Source: Gammaproteobacteria bacterium (GTDB taxonomy: Bacteria > Pseudomonadota > Gammaproteobacteria > UBA5861). Taken from it: a stretch of 34,605 bases of DNA. A program made the position numbers and the translations under genes. Where the stretch lies: contig JAKSCV010000099.1 of NCBI GenBank assembly GCA_022360445.1, positions 1-34,605 on the forward strand, in the 5' to 3' direction. This document shows, one piece after another, positions 1 through 7,399 of this stretch. Position 1 is the stretch's first letter. Each line of letters begins with the position of its first letter. The notes under the pieces are model-generated. The model worked only from the letters and a program-made list of their open reading frames with translations, was not told the origin of the DNA and made no database searches.

Positions 1-1
1 T

Positions 2-691
2 AAGCAGGCGATTTTTGAAAAGACTCGGCTGATCGCCTCCGCAGGCGTTTCCTATAATAAGTTCTTAGCAAAGATTGCCTCGGATATGGATAAACCAAAC
101 GGGCTTTTTGTCATCAAACCACACGAAGGGCCTGAGTTTGTTTTAAAGCTCCCTATCCGAAAGTTTCATGGCATTGGTTCAGCAACGGAAAAGAAAATGA
201 ACGCACTGGGCATTTATACCGGCCAGGATTTGCGCAAATGGCCTCTGGATGATCTGCAAAAGCACTTTGGAAAATCTGCGCGTTACTTTTTCCAAATTGC
301 ACGGGGAATTGATGATCGAGCAGTGACGAATCATCGTGAGCGGAAATCCATCGGTGCTGAAACCACTTTTTCCAGCGACATTGATAACCCCGATGAGCTC
401 ATCCAGCAATTACAACGGCTGGGCAAAGAAGTTGCCCAAACATTACAAAAGCGCTTTCTGACCGCGCAAACGATGACGATTAAAGTCAAATACGCCAATT
501 TTGAGCAAATTACCCGCAGTTACAGCCCTGGCACTCTGATTGAAAGTAACCGTGATTTACAAAAGTGGCTACCGCACCTGCTTCAAAAAACTGAAGCGGG
601 CAAGCGGCCTGTTCGCCTCTTGGGCGTGAGTATTTCCGGCCTGGAAAGCGCCCGTGAAACCCGGCGCCCTCAGCAATTAAATCTTTTCTAA
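2..691 (+). CDS. dinB: DNA polymerase IV, 3' part (5' end outside window)
   Basis: Error-prone Y-family polymerase for translesion synthesis. The reading frame is open from base 2, so the gene starts upstream of the window and no start codon belongs here. The first visible residues (ASAGVSYNKFLAKIASDMDKP) are the conserved palm segment of DinB. They are followed by the thumb (helix-hairpin-helix region around KFHGIGSATEKKMNALGI) and the little-finger domain. The protein ends in QQLNLF, which matches the C-terminal beta-clamp binding motif (QLxLF) of Pol IV. The catalytic acidic residues of the N-terminal palm lie outside the window. It converges on the carboxylase gene with a 17-bp gap and no obvious terminator. 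The family assignment is very secure. Confidence 0.96.
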   Translation, partial: KQAIFEKTRLIASAGVSYNKFLAKIASDMDKPNGLFVIKPHEGPEFVLKLPIRKFHGIGSATEKKMNALGIYTGQDLRKWPLDDLQKHFGKSARYFFQIARGIDDRAVTNHRERKSIGAETTFSSDIDNPDELIQQLQRLGKEVAQTLQKRFLTAQTMTIKVKYANFEQITRSYSPGTLIESNRDLQKWLPHLLQKTEAGKRPVRLLGVSISGLESARETRRPQQLNLF

Positions 692-708
692 AAAGAAGCC
701 TGCTAAGA

Positions 709-2316
709 CTAGAACCTGAAGACCGGGAACCGGGTTTCCTCCGCTGGGCAACGACCGGCAATATCCAGATGTAATGCCAGAACTTCACGCGTTTCGACAG
801 GGTCAAGAATGTCATCCGACCACAAGTTCGCGGCAAAATTGTAGGCATTGGCAAAGGCATCAAAATCATCGCGCACCATTTGTTTGTACTTCTCTTTTTC
901 ATCTTCAGGCCAGGTGTTGCCTTCACGATCGTAAATGCCCTGGCGCACGCCAGCCAGCACCATGGCGGCCTGATCTGGCCCCATCAATGCCGTACGCGCA
1001 TTGGGCCAATTAAAGAGTGCATCGGGTTTAAATGCTCGACCACACATCGCCAGGTAGCCCGCACCGTAGTCACCACCAATCACGACTGTATATTTAGGCA
1101 CTTTGGCTGCGGCCATGGCAGAGATCAATTTAGCGCCGTGCTTGGCAATACCAGTTTGCTCCGCCTCTCGGCCAACCATGAACCCTGAAACATCGGCCAT
1201 GAATAAGAGCGGGATGTCCCGTTGACAACACAGGCTGATGAAGTGCGCACCCTTAAGCGCAGACTCACCAAACAACACGCCTTTATTGGCCAGGATACCG
1301 ATTTCGAAGCCCATAATGCGGGCAAAACCACAAATCAGAGTATCCCCGTAATGAGGCTTAAATTCCTGCAGATTACTGTCGTCAATCAGCCGACAAAGGA
1401 TTTCATGGGTATCGTTTGGAATTCGGTGATCATGGTTGATGAGACCATAAATTTCGGCAGGGTCATGTCTCGGTGGTACTGCTTCTGCCACTTGCCAGCG
1501 CATGTCTGGCTTGTTGCCCAAGCGCTCAACAATATCACGGGTAATCGCGATAGCATGAGAGTCGTTTTCGGCCAAGTGATCCGTCACACCACTGACCTTG
1601 CAGTGCATTTCCCCTCCGCCGAGCGACTCGGCATCAATGATCTCACCCGTGGCGGCTTCCACCAGGGTGGGACTCCCCAGATACATATAGCCTTGTTCTC
1701 TTACGATCACCGCCTCATCACACAAGGCGGGCATGTAAGCACCACCTGCGGTGGATGGCCCATGAACGATGGCAATTTGGGGAATACCCTCCGCCGACAT
1801 CATAATTTGGTTGTAAAAGATAGAGCCCATCTGCCCGTCATCCGGGAAGATACCCGGCTGCTCAGGCAAGTTAGCGCCCCCGCTTTGAACCAGGGTGATG
1901 CACGGCAGACGGTGCTTCCAGGCATACATTTGCGCGCGCACGTGCTTTTTTGCTGTGAGTGCGTAATAAGAGCCTCCCTTAACCGTGGCATCATGCGCCA
2001 GGATCATGCACCGCCGACCGTGGATCAACCCAACACCCGTAATAAACCCGCCACTGGGCAGTTCATTATTATGCAGATCTAACCCAACTAGCATCCCTAA
2101 CTCTAAAAACGGTGAACCAGGATCACACAGCGCTTTGATGCGGTCGCGCACCATCATTTGATTGCGTTTTTTATGCAGTTCTCTCGCTTTCGCAGGGCCA
2201 CCCAGTTTGACTTCACCCCGACGACGGTGAAGCTCCTCGACTCGTTTTTGGAACGCTTCTTTGTTCGCTAAAAACTCGTTTGAAGTTGTTGATATTTGAG
2301 ACTGAATAATCGGCAT
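709..2316 (-). CDS. Acyl-CoA carboxylase, carboxyltransferase (beta) subunit
   Basis: 535-residue biotin-dependent carboxyltransferase of the methylcrotonyl/geranyl/propionyl-CoA carboxylase beta family, of normal length. It should move a carboxyl group from carboxybiotin to an acyl-CoA in the cytosol. Crotonase-like N and C halves are visible, each with an oxyanion-type glycine motif: STAGGAYMPA near residues 188-197 and IGGDYGAGYLAMCGRAF near 413-429. As I recall methylcrotonyl-CoA carboxylases, the latter normally reads GGSFGAGNYGMCGRAY. The replacement at and after residue 421 suggests a different acyl substrate. No biotin carboxylase/biotin carrier (alpha) subunit lies in the window, so its partner is encoded elsewhere. 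It is divergent from the BadH-like SDR across a 290-bp region with two palindromes. Its own ribosome site is weak. MCC, GCC and a novel acyl-CoA substrate all remain possible. Confidence 0.88.
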   Translation of the reverse strand: MPIIQSQISTTSNEFLANKEAFQKRVEELHRRRGEVKLGGPAKARELHKKRNQMMVRDRIKALCDPGSPFLELGMLVGLDLHNNELPSGGFITGVGLIHGRRCMILAHDATVKGGSYYALTAKKHVRAQMYAWKHRLPCITLVQSGGANLPEQPGIFPDDGQMGSIFYNQIMMSAEGIPQIAIVHGPSTAGGAYMPALCDEAVIVREQGYMYLGSPTLVEAATGEIIDAESLGGGEMHCKVSGVTDHLAENDSHAIAITRDIVERLGNKPDMRWQVAEAVPPRHDPAEIYGLINHDHRIPNDTHEILCRLIDDSNLQEFKPHYGDTLICGFARIMGFEIGILANKGVLFGESALKGAHFISLCCQRDIPLLFMADVSGFMVGREAEQTGIAKHGAKLISAMAAAKVPKYTVVIGGDYGAGYLAMCGRAFKPDALFNWPNARTALMGPDQAAMVLAGVRQGIYDREGNTWPEDEKEKYKQMVRDDFDAFANAYNFAANLWSDDILDPVETREVLALHLDIAGRCPAEETRFPVFRF

Positions 2317-2490
2317 AGTGACTTCACTTTCGTTGTTATATTTAAAAAACAGGACTCATTATTGGCGCAATAAACTTGCGCTATATGACCTTACTGATTA
2401 CAGCTCTTTTGATTCAAATGATAACGCGCGCGCCTATCTACAGTACGCTTGCCAAATAGCATCAAGAGCCTTTAAATTGACATCCAAAAT

Positions 2491-2529
2491 TCTAATCCCT
2501 GTTAGAGAAATATTCTAATACTTGTTAGA
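2491..2529. promoter_or_regulatory. Two tandem 16-bp palindromes, candidate operator
   Basis: TCTAATCCCTGTTAGA at 2491-2506 and TCTAATACTTGTTAGA at 2514-2529 are two copies of one imperfect palindrome (arms TCTAA / TTAGA), with starts 23 bp apart. They sit in the 290-bp region between the divergent carboxylase and SDR genes, about 80 bp upstream of the SDR start. This is the layout of a dimeric repressor site bound twice on about the same DNA face. TetR-type or similar regulators of acyl-CoA catabolism are plausible binders, but none is encoded in the window. The rest of the region is AT-rich with no gene that I can support. Confidence 0.6.
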
Positions 2530-2606
2530 ATTGAGGGGACGTGGAACGGACTTCCATCTAAACATCATCTCAGTTTTATTCATTTAACTACACAGGAGGA
2601 TCTCTT

Positions 2607-3404
2607 ATGGATCTCGAACTCGCAGGAAAATCCGTGGTCGTCACAGGCGGCGGTTCAAACATTGGCCGAGCCATTGTGCTTCAATTTGCTGAAGAAGGCG
2701 CTAACATCACCATTGGTGACATCGACACCGCATCCGCAGAAAAAGTCGCAAAACTGGCAATCGAAAGAGGTGCAGCAGATGCTCAGGTGGTTAAAACAGA
2801 TGTCACTAGCATTGATGATGTCAACGCACTGTTTAATGCAGCCACCAGTAAATACGGCTCGTTAGATGCGCTGGTCAACAATGTCGGTTGGGACAACCTG
2901 ATGCTGTTTACGGAAACAACGCCCGAATTCTGGAACAAAGTCATCAACATCAACTACGTGGGCGTACTGAACTGCTGTAAAGCCGCGCTTGATATCATGA
3001 TTCCTCAAGGCACGGGCGGTTCAATCGTATCAATCAGCTCCGACGCCAGTCGTCAAGGTGAGCCACGTGAAGCAGTTTATGGTGGCGTTAAAGCAGCTAT
3101 TAACAGTCTGATGAAAACACTTGCCAAAGAAAATGGTCGTTTCCAAATTCGCTGCAACGCCGTCTGCCCTGGGGTCACTATTCCCGCAGATGATGAAGTC
3201 GGCAACGAAAGTATGTGGACAAACAAAGACGCCATGTTTAATGATGACCAGCTGGCCAAGGTTGCCAAGATGTTACCCTTGAAAAAGGTTGGACGCCCCC
3301 AAGACGTTGCCAACCCTGTGGTCTTTCTCTCATCGGCCAAACGCGCAGGCCACATCACAGGCCAAGTCCTCAGCGCCAGTGGCGGTTACAGCATGATTGG
3401 TTAG
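2607..3404 (+). CDS. SDR dehydrogenase, BadH-like (2-hydroxycyclohexanecarboxyl-CoA dehydrogenase type)
   Basis: 265-residue classical short-chain dehydrogenase. The cofactor loop TGGGSNIG is at residues 13-20 and NNVGWD at 91-96. The catalytic triad is Ser145, Tyr158 and Lys162 (YGGVK), and the protein closes with GQVLSASGGYSMIG. The combination of NNxGWD, SSDASR..GEPREAVY and the C-terminal SxSGGxxMxG closely resembles BadH as I remember it. BadH oxidises 2-hydroxycyclohexane-1-carboxyl-CoA to the 2-keto ester in alicyclic acid degradation. A related cyclic or branched 3-hydroxyacyl-CoA is equally possible. Start choice is firm: AGGAGG lies six bases before ATG. A strong terminator follows at 3431-3464. 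The tandem palindromes upstream may control it. Confidence 0.85.
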   Translation: MDLELAGKSVVVTGGGSNIGRAIVLQFAEEGANITIGDIDTASAEKVAKLAIERGAADAQVVKTDVTSIDDVNALFNAATSKYGSLDALVNNVGWDNLMLFTETTPEFWNKVININYVGVLNCCKAALDIMIPQGTGGSIVSISSDASRQGEPREAVYGGVKAAINSLMKTLAKENGRFQIRCNAVCPGVTIPADDEVGNESMWTNKDAMFNDDQLAKVAKMLPLKKVGRPQDVANPVVFLSSAKRAGHITGQVLSASGGYSMIG

Positions 3405-3430
3405 GTCTCACTTAACGACTGACCAACCAG

Positions 3431-3464
3431 GCCCGGTAACCACATGGTCACCGGGCTTTTTTTT
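3431..3464 (+). terminator. Rho-independent terminator after BadH-like SDR
   Basis: GCCCGGTAACC and GGTCACCGGGC form an 11-bp stem with one mismatch and a four-base loop, directly followed by eight T residues on the + strand. It lies 27 bp after the SDR stop codon. Confidence 0.9.
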
Positions 3465-3509
3465 GCCTCAATACGGCATACAATCAATATGAGGCTGTCC
3501 CGCATTCAT

Positions 3510-4313
3510 TTAAAACGTGGACAATCCGCCATTAATACTCAGGGTTTGGCCTGTCACAGCATCACCACCAGGGCCCGCAAAAAAGGCGACAGCTTTAGCA
3601 ATATCATCACAATGCACATCAAACATCATACGTTTACGCAGATGGTCGATCATTCCTTTATGTTTTTCACTGGGATCCATGCCTTCAGAAGCACTCATGC
3701 CCCAACGTGGCACCGCATCTGAAATAAAGCTCATTGCAACAGAGTTCACATGAATTTTGTCACGGCCAAACTCTCGGGCCAGCGCCCGGCACATTTGCAT
3801 CATACCGGCCGTAGAGCCCCCAATCAGTGATTCACCTACTGTGGCGACTCGGCCGGCATCGGTTCCAACCGCGATAATGCGCCCACCTCCTGCTTTTTGC
3901 ATATGCGGATATACCGCACGGATAGCGTAGGCGCGAGTCAGCCAGTGTGCACGGATGTAGCGGTCAAGGTCTTCAATGCCCATATCTTTGAACAGCGCGA
4001 AAGCAGGCGAGTCTGTACTCGCACCCGCCCCACTGGCAGCCAAAATATCAATATGTCCCATTCGCTCGGCAACCCGATCAACCATTGCCTGAATATCTTC
4101 TGCTTTCAGCAAGTCCGCTTTTTCAAAACAGGCCTCACCTCCGGCAGCCTGAATTTCCGAGACAATATTGTCACCGGCTTCCTGATTACGACCATTCACT
4201 ACGACAAAAGCACCCAAGGATGCCAACCGTTTGGCAATTGCGGCGCCAATAAACGCCGTTGCCCCGGTCACAATCGCAACTTTCCCGGCCAGTTCTTGTG
4301 TTTGATTTCCCAT
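3510..4313 (-). CDS. Degenerate SDR-fold protein lacking the catalytic Tyr and Lys
   Basis: 267 residues, starting at ATG 4313, where GGAGGA sits four bases upstream; a longer TTG start at 4325 would overlap that site. The Rossmann signature VTGATAFIG is clear at residues 15-23 and the SDR C-terminus GQTLSINGGL is kept. Aligned with the neighbouring BadH-like enzyme (SSDASRQGEPREAVYGGVK), the active-site stretch reads GTDAGRVATVGESLIGGST. Catalytic Ser is Thr151, Tyr is Ile164 and Lys is Thr168, and the NNAG motif is AASG. It is therefore unlikely to be an ordinary NAD(P)H oxidoreductase. It may be a binding or structural partner, or use other chemistry. The frame is intact with no sign of decay. 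It converges on the BadH-like gene and probably belongs to the same catabolic block. Confidence 0.85.
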   Translation of the reverse strand: MGNQTQELAGKVAIVTGATAFIGAAIAKRLASLGAFVVVNGRNQEAGDNIVSEIQAAGGEACFEKADLLKAEDIQAMVDRVAERMGHIDILAASGAGASTDSPAFALFKDMGIEDLDRYIRAHWLTRAYAIRAVYPHMQKAGGGRIIAVGTDAGRVATVGESLIGGSTAGMMQMCRALAREFGRDKIHVNSVAMSFISDAVPRWGMSASEGMDPSEKHKGMIDHLRKRMMFDVHCDDIAKAVAFFAGPGGDAVTGQTLSINGGLSTF

Positions 4314-4549
4314 ATAGTCCTCCAAGGTTAAATGCCAATTTTTTCTAAAAAATTGTTCAGATTATATCTCTTTAATCAATCGTCAATAAGCTCTGTTTAA
4401 TTTTTAGAGTGCTGGGGAGTTATGGGTAACCGTGTCGGAAATGCCTCAAACGTTGGCTTAAGATATTACCCAATCTGTCGCTATTTTCTATAAATACAAC
4501 CCGTTAAATAGTCATTCTGTCAGTCCCTTTGGCCATTCAGGTAATTAAC

Positions 4550-5053
4550 ATGAGAAAACAAACTGGCTTTACTCTCATTGAGCTTATTGTCGTCATGATC
4601 ATTCTAGGTGTATTGGCAACAACTGCTTTGCCTAAGTTTATGGATGTCACCAGCCAGTCTCACGAAGCAGCAGTCGCTGGAACGGGTGGTGCCTTTGGCA
4701 GCGCCGTTTCACTGGCGCACGCTCAGTGGATCGCTAACGGACATGTGACAAGTATCGATGATCTTGCCGGATTTGGCGACGGCACGATTGATACCAGCAC
4801 CAGTGGCTGGCCAACAGATACAGCCGGCAATAATGACCTCAGCACAGCGACACATTGCATTCATATTTGGAATGGTTTGATGCAGAACCCACCCACCGCC
4901 GTGACTGGCAGCAGCACGAAGGCCAGTTACATTGCAACGGTTAATGCCAGCGCAAATACCTGCACATACACATACAATAAGGCGACGAATATGTCGATCA
5001 CCTACGACGCAGACACAGGCAATGTCTCCGTCGACAGCGATAGCACGAGCTAA
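4550..5053 (+). CDS. mshA: MSHA-type major pilin
   Basis: 167-residue class III signal prepilin, first of a five-gene pilin operon. The short basic leader MRKQTG ends at the prepilin peptidase site, and mature pilin begins FTLIELIVVMIILGVLATTALPKF with Phe1 and Glu5. A hydrophobic N-terminal helix is followed by a Thr/Ser/Asn-rich globular part. Two cysteines (THCIHIW and ANTCTYTY) probably close the C-terminal D-region loop. I chose ATG 4550 rather than an upstream TTG because it gives the canonical six-residue leader. Similarity to Vibrio/Shewanella MshA (PKFMDV after the helix) and the downstream mshC-D-O-P order support the name. The product is expected as the main subunit of a type IV pilus used for attachment. 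Confidence 0.85.
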   Translation: MRKQTGFTLIELIVVMIILGVLATTALPKFMDVTSQSHEAAVAGTGGAFGSAVSLAHAQWIANGHVTSIDDLAGFGDGTIDTSTSGWPTDTAGNNDLSTATHCIHIWNGLMQNPPTAVTGSSTKASYIATVNASANTCTYTYNKATNMSITYDADTGNVSVDSDSTS

Positions 5054-5071
5054 TAACGGGGCACCTCTGTC

Positions 5072-5593
5072 GTGGATAGCAATATGGGCAGTAGAGGCCA
5101 AAAGTTTTCTGCCCGGAAAGCCAAAGCTGGTTTTACGTTGGTTGAACTGGTTGTCGTCATGATCATTGTGGGCGTGTTAGCCACTGTCAGTGTCCCTAAA
5201 TTTTTTTCAACCGCGGCCTTTTCAGAGCGGGGATTCACGGCGGAGGTGATGACAGTCATTCGGTTTGCTCAGAACTTATCTTCCACAACAGGCTGCGACA
5301 TCCGTATGGTCACGCTCGGTAATGAGATTGTCTTACAGCACTGGAACAGCTGTATCCCGGCTGATCATGCATCTGGCCCCTACCAGGCTGTCAAGCACCC
5401 AAGCGGTGGTCAGGCCTATCGTAAAGCGGCCCCCAGCGGTCTCGCGCTCCCCACTGTTGATGTGTATTTTGATAATCTTGGGAAGCCTTATGATAGTAGT
5501 ACGTCAGGCCTGCTAACAACACCACTCGACCTCAACATTGGCAGCCGGACTATTCGCATTGAACCTCACAGCGGTTTTAGCCATGTATTATGA
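5072..5593 (+). CDS. mshC: MSHA minor pilin, MshC-like
   Basis: 173-residue prepilin with leader ending KAKAG and mature start FTLVELVVVMIIVGVLATVSVPKFF, holding Glu5 and the hydrophobic helix. The globular part has two cysteines (TTGCDIR, WNSCIP) and an end typical of MshC/GspH-like minor pilins. It follows mshA by 18 bp. The start is ambiguous: GTG 5072 or ATG 5084, both in frame and both giving a leader with Lys/Arg before Gly. MshC proteins are minor subunits that help initiate pilus assembly. The name rests on position second in the cluster as well as sequence character. Confidence 0.78.
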   Translation: MDSNMGSRGQKFSARKAKAGFTLVELVVVMIIVGVLATVSVPKFFSTAAFSERGFTAEVMTVIRFAQNLSSTTGCDIRMVTLGNEIVLQHWNSCIPADHASGPYQAVKHPSGGQAYRKAAPSGLALPTVDVYFDNLGKPYDSSTSGLLTTPLDLNIGSRTIRIEPHSGFSHVL

Positions 5594-6071
5594 CCCCGTG
5601 AATTGTCACTGCCGCAAGCAAACAGGCGTTACGCTCATCGAATTGATCATTTCGATCACAATCATCTCCGTCGCTCTGGTGGCCACTCTAGGCGCATTTT
5701 CACAGAGTGTTGCGAAAAGTGCAGACCCCGCGATTCGCGCCCAGGCGGCTTCCATTGCTATGGCTTACATGGAAGAAGTGCTCTTACAACCCTACGCAGA
5801 CCCAGCAGGGTCGGATACAGGCGGCTGTGAAGAAGGTAACAGCCGCGACATTTATGATGATGTGAATGATTACGACTGTATTAATGATACGACTGGCGCT
5901 AAAGATCGTAATAACAACCTCATTCCAGGCCTGGAAGGTTACAACGTCCAAGTCAGCGTAGCGCCTTCAACGTTGAATGGCACAGCTGCCCAGAAAATTG
6001 TAGTCACAACGACTTACGATGGCGATGCGAGTCTCAAGGTGTCGCTCACAGCTTTCCGGGTGGACTACTGA
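5583..6071 (+). CDS. mshD: MSHA minor pilin, MshD-like
   Basis: 162 residues from ATG 5583, which overlaps the mshC-like stop by 11 bp. An in-frame upstream start at 5538 would lengthen the leader with hydrophobic residues and is unlikely. The leader ends in CRKQTG and the mature part begins VTLIELIISITIISVALVATLGAFSQSV. Position 1 is Val instead of Phe, but Glu5 is present. The sequence AASIAMAYMEEVLLQPYADP after the helix is typical of MshD/GspI-like minor pilins. Two further cysteines (GGCEEGN, YDCIND) may form a disulfide. Translational coupling to both neighbours indicates one transcript. Confidence 0.8.
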   Translation: MYYDPVNCHCRKQTGVTLIELIISITIISVALVATLGAFSQSVAKSADPAIRAQAASIAMAYMEEVLLQPYADPAGSDTGGCEEGNSRDIYDDVNDYDCINDTTGAKDRNNNLIPGLEGYNVQVSVAPSTLNGTAAQKIVVTTTYDGDASLKVSLTAFRVDY

Positions 6072-6967
6072 TGCGCTCGTATTCTCAACAATCCGGTTTC
6101 ACACTCGTCGAGCTGATTATTACCCTGGTTATCTCCATGATTCTGAGTGGTATTGTCAGCCAATTCATCACTAGGCCGGTGCAAGCCTACGCCGATCAGG
6201 AAATGCGCGCCCGGCTCGTAAGTACTGCAGAGCTGACACTCAAGCAGTTTCAACACGACATTCGTGGTGCCGTGCCCAACTCCCCTCGCGTTGCCTGTGG
6301 AGGGCTGTGCATTGAATTTCTATCACTCAAAACATCCGGACGTTACCGAGCCCAAGCTCCTGGTGATCCACTGGACTTTAACCCAAGTGCCAACGACACC
6401 ACCTTTGAAGTACTGAGTATGTTGCCCAGTGACCAGGCGGTGACCACCTCAGCGGACCCCGACGCTTGCCAGAACGGAACCGCAGACTGCCTGGTTGTCT
6501 ACAACACTGGATTAGCGGGCTCCAATGCCTTTAACCTGGATAACGCGGCAACAATCAATGCTGTCACCAGCGCTTCACCTCAAGTCATCATTTTCGATAA
6601 CACACGCTTTGCCAACAGTCTAAATGCTTTTCCTGTTCCCTCTCCGCATCAGCACTTCGCCATATCAGATGGCCCTGTTACCTATTTATGCGACACAGCA
6701 GCCGGCACGCTTCGAAAATATTGGGATTACCCGATTATCTCCAATCAGACAGGTGTCGACACAGCAGCGGAGCTTACCGCTTATTCCAATACCCAGGAGG
6801 CGCTTATCAGCAAACACGTGAGCAACTGCCAATTTACCTATGCCCCCGGCTCCGCGACTCATAGCAGTTTGGTGATCGTACGGTTACAGATCAGTGATCA
6901 AAATGCCTCGGGGTCAACGGAGCGTATCCAGTTACTCAAGCAAATTCACGTATCTAACACCCCCTGA
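6071..6967 (+). CDS. mshO: MSHA minor pilin, MshO-like
   Basis: 298 residues. The start overlaps the preceding stop by one base (TGATG). The leader MRSYSQQSG is followed by mature FTLVELIITLVISMILSGIVSQFITRPVQAYADQ, with Glu5 and a Pro-containing helix end as in MshO/GspJ-type pseudopilins. A large globular domain follows, with several cysteines (ACGGLC, DACQNGTADC, YLCDTA, SNCQF). It is the largest minor pilin of the operon, as expected for MshO. The likely role is in the pilus-tip or initiation complex in the periplasm and inner membrane. Confidence 0.82.
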   Translation: MRSYSQQSGFTLVELIITLVISMILSGIVSQFITRPVQAYADQEMRARLVSTAELTLKQFQHDIRGAVPNSPRVACGGLCIEFLSLKTSGRYRAQAPGDPLDFNPSANDTTFEVLSMLPSDQAVTTSADPDACQNGTADCLVVYNTGLAGSNAFNLDNAATINAVTSASPQVIIFDNTRFANSLNAFPVPSPHQHFAISDGPVTYLCDTAAGTLRKYWDYPIISNQTGVDTAAELTAYSNTQEALISKHVSNCQFTYAPGSATHSSLVIVRLQISDQNASGSTERIQLLKQIHVSNTP

Positions 6968-6975
6968 CAGGCTTT

Positions 6976-7395
6976 ATGATGCAAACGATTTATTCCAAAC
7001 ACAGCCAGAAGGGCTTTTCGATTGTCAGCGCGATTTTCATCGTGACCGTTTTAGCCGCTCTGGCCAGTTACACCCTCTCTATTAGTGCTGTACAACACAC
7101 TTCAAACACCCAGACATTACAGAAAATGCGCGCCCGGCTCGCAGCCTACAGTGGGTTAGAGTGGGGTATTCGTTATATACAGGACAATAACACCTGCCCA
7201 CCCGGCGGCATCAGTTTTATTGTGACAGCTTTTACTGTTTCTATTTCACAATGCGATGCATCAACCCTCATTACAGAAGGAACAAGCAGCTACCGCAGTT
7301 TTATGATAGAAAGCCATGCGGCCACGGTGGGTAAGGTCTTTGGCGAACGTGACTATGTGGCTTCCACTCAGCAAGTGATCATTACAGGCCCCTAA
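6976..7395 (+). CDS. mshP: MSHA minor pilin, MshP-like
   Basis: 139 residues, eight bases after the mshO-like gene. The leader ends in HSQKG and the mature part begins FSIVSAIFIVTVLAALASYTLSISAVQ. It lacks the usual Glu5, as I recall for MshP/PilX/GspK-type tip-proximal subunits. RARLAAYSGLEWGIRYI after the helix is the AxxGxEWG signature common to such proteins. Two cysteines (NTCPPGG, QCDAST) are present. It ends four bases from the convergent purK stop with no room for a terminator. No mshQ follows, so the operon ends here. Confidence 0.8.
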   Translation: MMQTIYSKHSQKGFSIVSAIFIVTVLAALASYTLSISAVQHTSNTQTLQKMRARLAAYSGLEWGIRYIQDNNTCPPGGISFIVTAFTVSISQCDASTLITEGTSSYRSFMIESHAATVGKVFGERDYVASTQQVIITGP

Positions 7396-7399
7396 CGGC

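Noticed and set aside
1222-2082. 286-codon open frame on the + strand
   Set aside because: Lies entirely antisense within the carboxyltransferase gene; composition (many His, Thr, Gln) and lack of a ribosome site or family likeness mark it as a shadow frame.
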